NCBI RefSeq assembly: GCF_900046455.1
Contig: NZ_FCOT01000011.1
Location: forward strand, 62,001-126,000
Reading direction: 5' to 3'
DNA from: Cellulomonas timonensis
GTDB taxonomy: Bacteria > Actinomycetota > Actinomycetes > Actinomycetales > Cellulomonadaceae
Length of the DNA: 64,000 nt
Below the pieces are notes generated by a model that worked only from the letters and a program-made list of their open reading frames with translations, was not told the DNA's origin and made no database searches. Below are positions 62,046 to 64,000 of the stretch, piece after piece; position 1 is the first letter of the stretch, and every line of letters begins with the position of its first letter. Both the position numbers and the translations under genes were made by a program.

Positions 62046-63683
62046 TCAGGGACGCGCGACGAGGAACTGCGTGTACGCCGGGACGGTGAGGAACGTCGGG
62101 TACTCGTCTGCGAGCGCGACCTGCTGGAACAGGTCCGCCGCGTCGTCATACCTGTCGCCCTCGAAGCGCGCGAGCTCCGCGAGCACATCGCGCAGCACCT
62201 CGGTGACGTGGCCGCGCGTGACGACGGCCCCCTCGGCGGTGACAGTCCCCTGGTGCGCCCACTGCCAGATCTGCGAGCGGGAGATCTCGGCGGTGGCGGC
62301 GTCCTCCATGAGGTTGTCGATGGCCACGGCCCCCGATCCGCGCAGCCACGCCTCGAGGTACCGCAGCCCGACGGAGACGTTCCCCCGCAGCCCGGCGTCG
62401 GTCACGGCCCCCGGCTCGCCGCCCCCGGCCGACGTGATGTCGAGCAGCTCGGCGGCGGTGACGCGGACATCCTCGCGGAGCCGGTGGCGCTGGTCCGGAC
62501 GCGAGCCGAGGGCCTCGTCGAAGACCGCGCGGGCGACGGGCACCAAGTCGGGGTGGGCCACCCACGTGCCGTCGTACCCCTGCCCGGCCTCACGCTCCTT
62601 GTCGGCGCGGACCTGCTCCAGCGCGCGCTCGGTGACCTCCGGGTCGCGGCGGTTGGGGATGAACGCCGACATGCCGCCGATGGCATGCGCCCCGCGCCGG
62701 TGGCACGTCGCGACGAGCAGCTCGGTGTAGGCGCGCATGAACGGGACGGTCATGGTGACCTTCGCGCGATCGGGCAGCACGAACCGGCTACCCCGGGACC
62801 GGAAGTTCTTGATGATGCTGAAGATGTAGTCCCACCGGCCGGCGTTGAGCCCCGCGCAGTGCTCGCGCAACTCGTAGAGGATCTCCTCCATCTCGAAGGC
62901 CGCCGTGATGGTCTCGATGAGCACCGTCGCGCGGATCGTGCCGCGCGGGATGTCGAGCCGGTCCTCGGTGAACAGGAACACTTCGTTCCACAGGCGCGCC
63001 TCGAGGTAGCCCTCGATCTTCGGCAGGTACAGGTACGGCCCGCGCCCGGCGTCGATGAGCGCCTGCGCGTTGTGGAACAGGTACAGCCCGGCGTCGACCA
63101 GGCTCGCCGACGCCGATGAGCGCTGCCCGGATCCGTCGGTGAGCTGCACGTGCCGCTCGGCGAGGTGCCAGCCACGCGGCCGCATGACGATGGTCGGCGT
63201 CGTCTCCCCCACCGTGTACTCGCGGCCGTCCTCAGCGGTGAAGTCCGCGCGGCCGCGGATCGCGTTCGCCAGGCTGAGCTGGCCGCCCACGATGTTCTCC
63301 CAGGTGGGCGACGTGGCGTCCTCCAGGTCGGCGAGCCACACCTTCGCGCCGGAGTTCAGCGCGTTGACGGTCATCTTGCGGTCGGTGGGGCCGGTGATCT
63401 CCACGCGGCGGTCCTCCAGGCCCGGGCCGGGGCCGGCGACGCGCCACGTCGGGTCATCGCGGATGTGCGCGGTCTCGGGCCGGAAGTCGGGGTCCAGGCC
63501 GTTGGCGAACCGCTCGCGCCGGCGCTGGCGGGCCAGCAGCAGGTCGTGGCGGGGCCCGGCGAACCGGGTGTGCAGCGCGGCGACGAAGTCGAGGGCCTCG
63601 GGCGTGAGGACCTGCTCGCCGCCCACCACTGCGGGTCCGGTGATCTCGAGCGTCGGGTTCGCGGCCGGGGCCAGGATGGTCAT
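62046..63683 (-). CDS. aceB: Malate synthase A
   Basis: 545 aa. It condenses glyoxylate and acetyl-CoA to malate in the glyoxylate shunt. VWLADLEDATSPTWENIVGGQ holds the magnesium/glyoxylate region, and TIVMRPRGWHLAERH, TIRATVLIETITAAFEMEEI and GRWDYIFSIIKNFR are isoform A hallmarks. YDGTWVAHPDLV completes the site. It follows the isocitrate lyase gene by 56 bases on the same strand, forming an aceA-aceB unit. Confidence 0.96.
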   Translation of the reverse strand: MTILAPAANPTLEITGPAVVGGEQVLTPEALDFVAALHTRFAGPRHDLLLARQRRRERFANGLDPDFRPETAHIRDDPTWRVAGPGPGLEDRRVEITGPTDRKMTVNALNSGAKVWLADLEDATSPTWENIVGGQLSLANAIRGRADFTAEDGREYTVGETTPTIVMRPRGWHLAERHVQLTDGSGQRSSASASLVDAGLYLFHNAQALIDAGRGPYLYLPKIEGYLEARLWNEVFLFTEDRLDIPRGTIRATVLIETITAAFEMEEILYELREHCAGLNAGRWDYIFSIIKNFRSRGSRFVLPDRAKVTMTVPFMRAYTELLVATCHRRGAHAIGGMSAFIPNRRDPEVTERALEQVRADKEREAGQGYDGTWVAHPDLVPVARAVFDEALGSRPDQRHRLREDVRVTAAELLDITSAGGGEPGAVTDAGLRGNVSVGLRYLEAWLRGSGAVAIDNLMEDAATAEISRSQIWQWAHQGTVTAEGAVVTRGHVTEVLRDVLAELARFEGDRYDDAADLFQQVALADEYPTFLTVPAYTQFLVARP

Positions 63684-63739
63684 GACGTGCTCCTCTCGGG
63701 GGTCGTGCTCGGGCGTCGTGCGTGGGACGTTGTTGCTGG

Positions 63740-64000
63740 TCAGTGCGTCGCGTGGAACTGCGCGGCCTCGGTGGACCCGGCCAGCGCGAGCGTCGCGCTG
63801 TTCGGGTTGAGCGCCGTGGCGACCTTGTCGAAGTAGCCGGTGCCGACCTCGCGCTGGTGGCGGGTGGCGGTGTACCCGGCGGCCTCGGAGGCGAACTCGG
63901 CCTCCTGCAGCTCGACGTAGGCGGTCATGCCGTGCTCGGCGTAGCCGCGGGCCAGCGTGAACATCGAGTGGTTGAGCGCGTGGAAGCCGGCCAGGGTGAT
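63740..64000 (-). CDS. aceA: Isocitrate lyase, C-terminal fragment (cut by window edge)
   Basis: Only the last ~86 codons lie in the window; the frame is open to base 64000. [40 protein letters not shown] and [15 protein letters not shown] are the conserved end of isocitrate lyase. The enzyme splits isocitrate to succinate and glyoxylate, which the adjoining malate synthase uses. The gene ends at TGA 63740-63742. Confidence 0.95.
   Translation of the reverse strand: MTLAGFHALNHSMFTLARGYAEHGMTAYVELQEAEFASEAAGYTATRHQREVGTGYFDKVATALNPNSATLALAGSTEAAQFHATH

Overview
The window is very GC-rich DNA with short spacers, many 1-4 base ATGA/GTGA gene overlaps and at least eight genes that look leaderless (a TANNNT -10 box 6-7 bases before the start codon). 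This points to a high-GC actinobacterium. Mycofactocin-type dehydrogenase features, a DUF6318-like lipoprotein, BMP-type nucleoside transport and an actinobacterial-style SAM-I riboswitch suggest Micrococcales, perhaps Cellulomonadaceae; this placement is inference. No rRNA, tRNA, CRISPR array, insertion sequence or prophage was recognised.

1-15.5 kb: a nucleoside and pseudouridine scavenging locus. After the tail of one nucleoside hydrolase and a LacI-family repressor, one long plus-strand operon runs from a clear promoter (1467-1495) with a LacI-style operator just downstream. It encodes ribokinase, a BMP-family lipoprotein, an ABC ATPase fused to a permease, a second permease, four tandem nucleoside hydrolases, a mycofactocin-type short-chain dehydrogenase, an MFS transporter, PsuG and a PfkB-type kinase (probable PsuK). 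It ends at a strong hairpin. The logic is uptake, hydrolysis to base and ribose, and phosphorylation of the sugar.

15.5-32 kb: sbcDC nuclease genes, a STAS protein, a YbaK-type deacylase, a DUF2975/XRE pair, a secreted GH26-like protein, an orphan HicB-like protein, an ABC-F ribosome-protection ATPase with a possible three-codon leader peptide, a Doc/ribbon-helix-helix toxin-antitoxin pair and a YwiC-like membrane protein. Next comes an unusual four-gene minus-strand cluster (27723-30803): an exported repeat protein, an amidoligase, a SigE-type ECF sigma factor and a membrane repeat protein that is probably its anti-sigma factor. This is the best candidate for an undescribed system.

32-51 kb: a hidden 51-codon leaderless gene, the helicase HrpA, Tag, ArsC, and metF-metE behind a SAM-I riboswitch whose promoter spacer holds a perfect palindrome. 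Then come a small heat-shock protein with a repetitive tail, a MutT-like hydrolase, a YeiH-type transporter with its divergent LysR regulator, a small LuxR-type protein, and gcvP-gcvT-gcvH behind a tandem glycine riboswitch.

51-64 kb: mixed housekeeping and accessory genes, including a lactate/malate dehydrogenase-like protein coupled to an ACT-domain protein, a MOSC protein, a DUF6318-like lipoprotein followed by a frame-broken secreted protein, an aminotransferase, a low-molecular-weight phosphatase, TetR and DoxX genes and a frame-split NmrA-type gene. A methionine aminopeptidase paralogue lacks one metal ligand and lies behind a structured leader with a 12-codon ORF. The window ends in glyoxylate-shunt genes (malate synthase and the end of isocitrate lyase).
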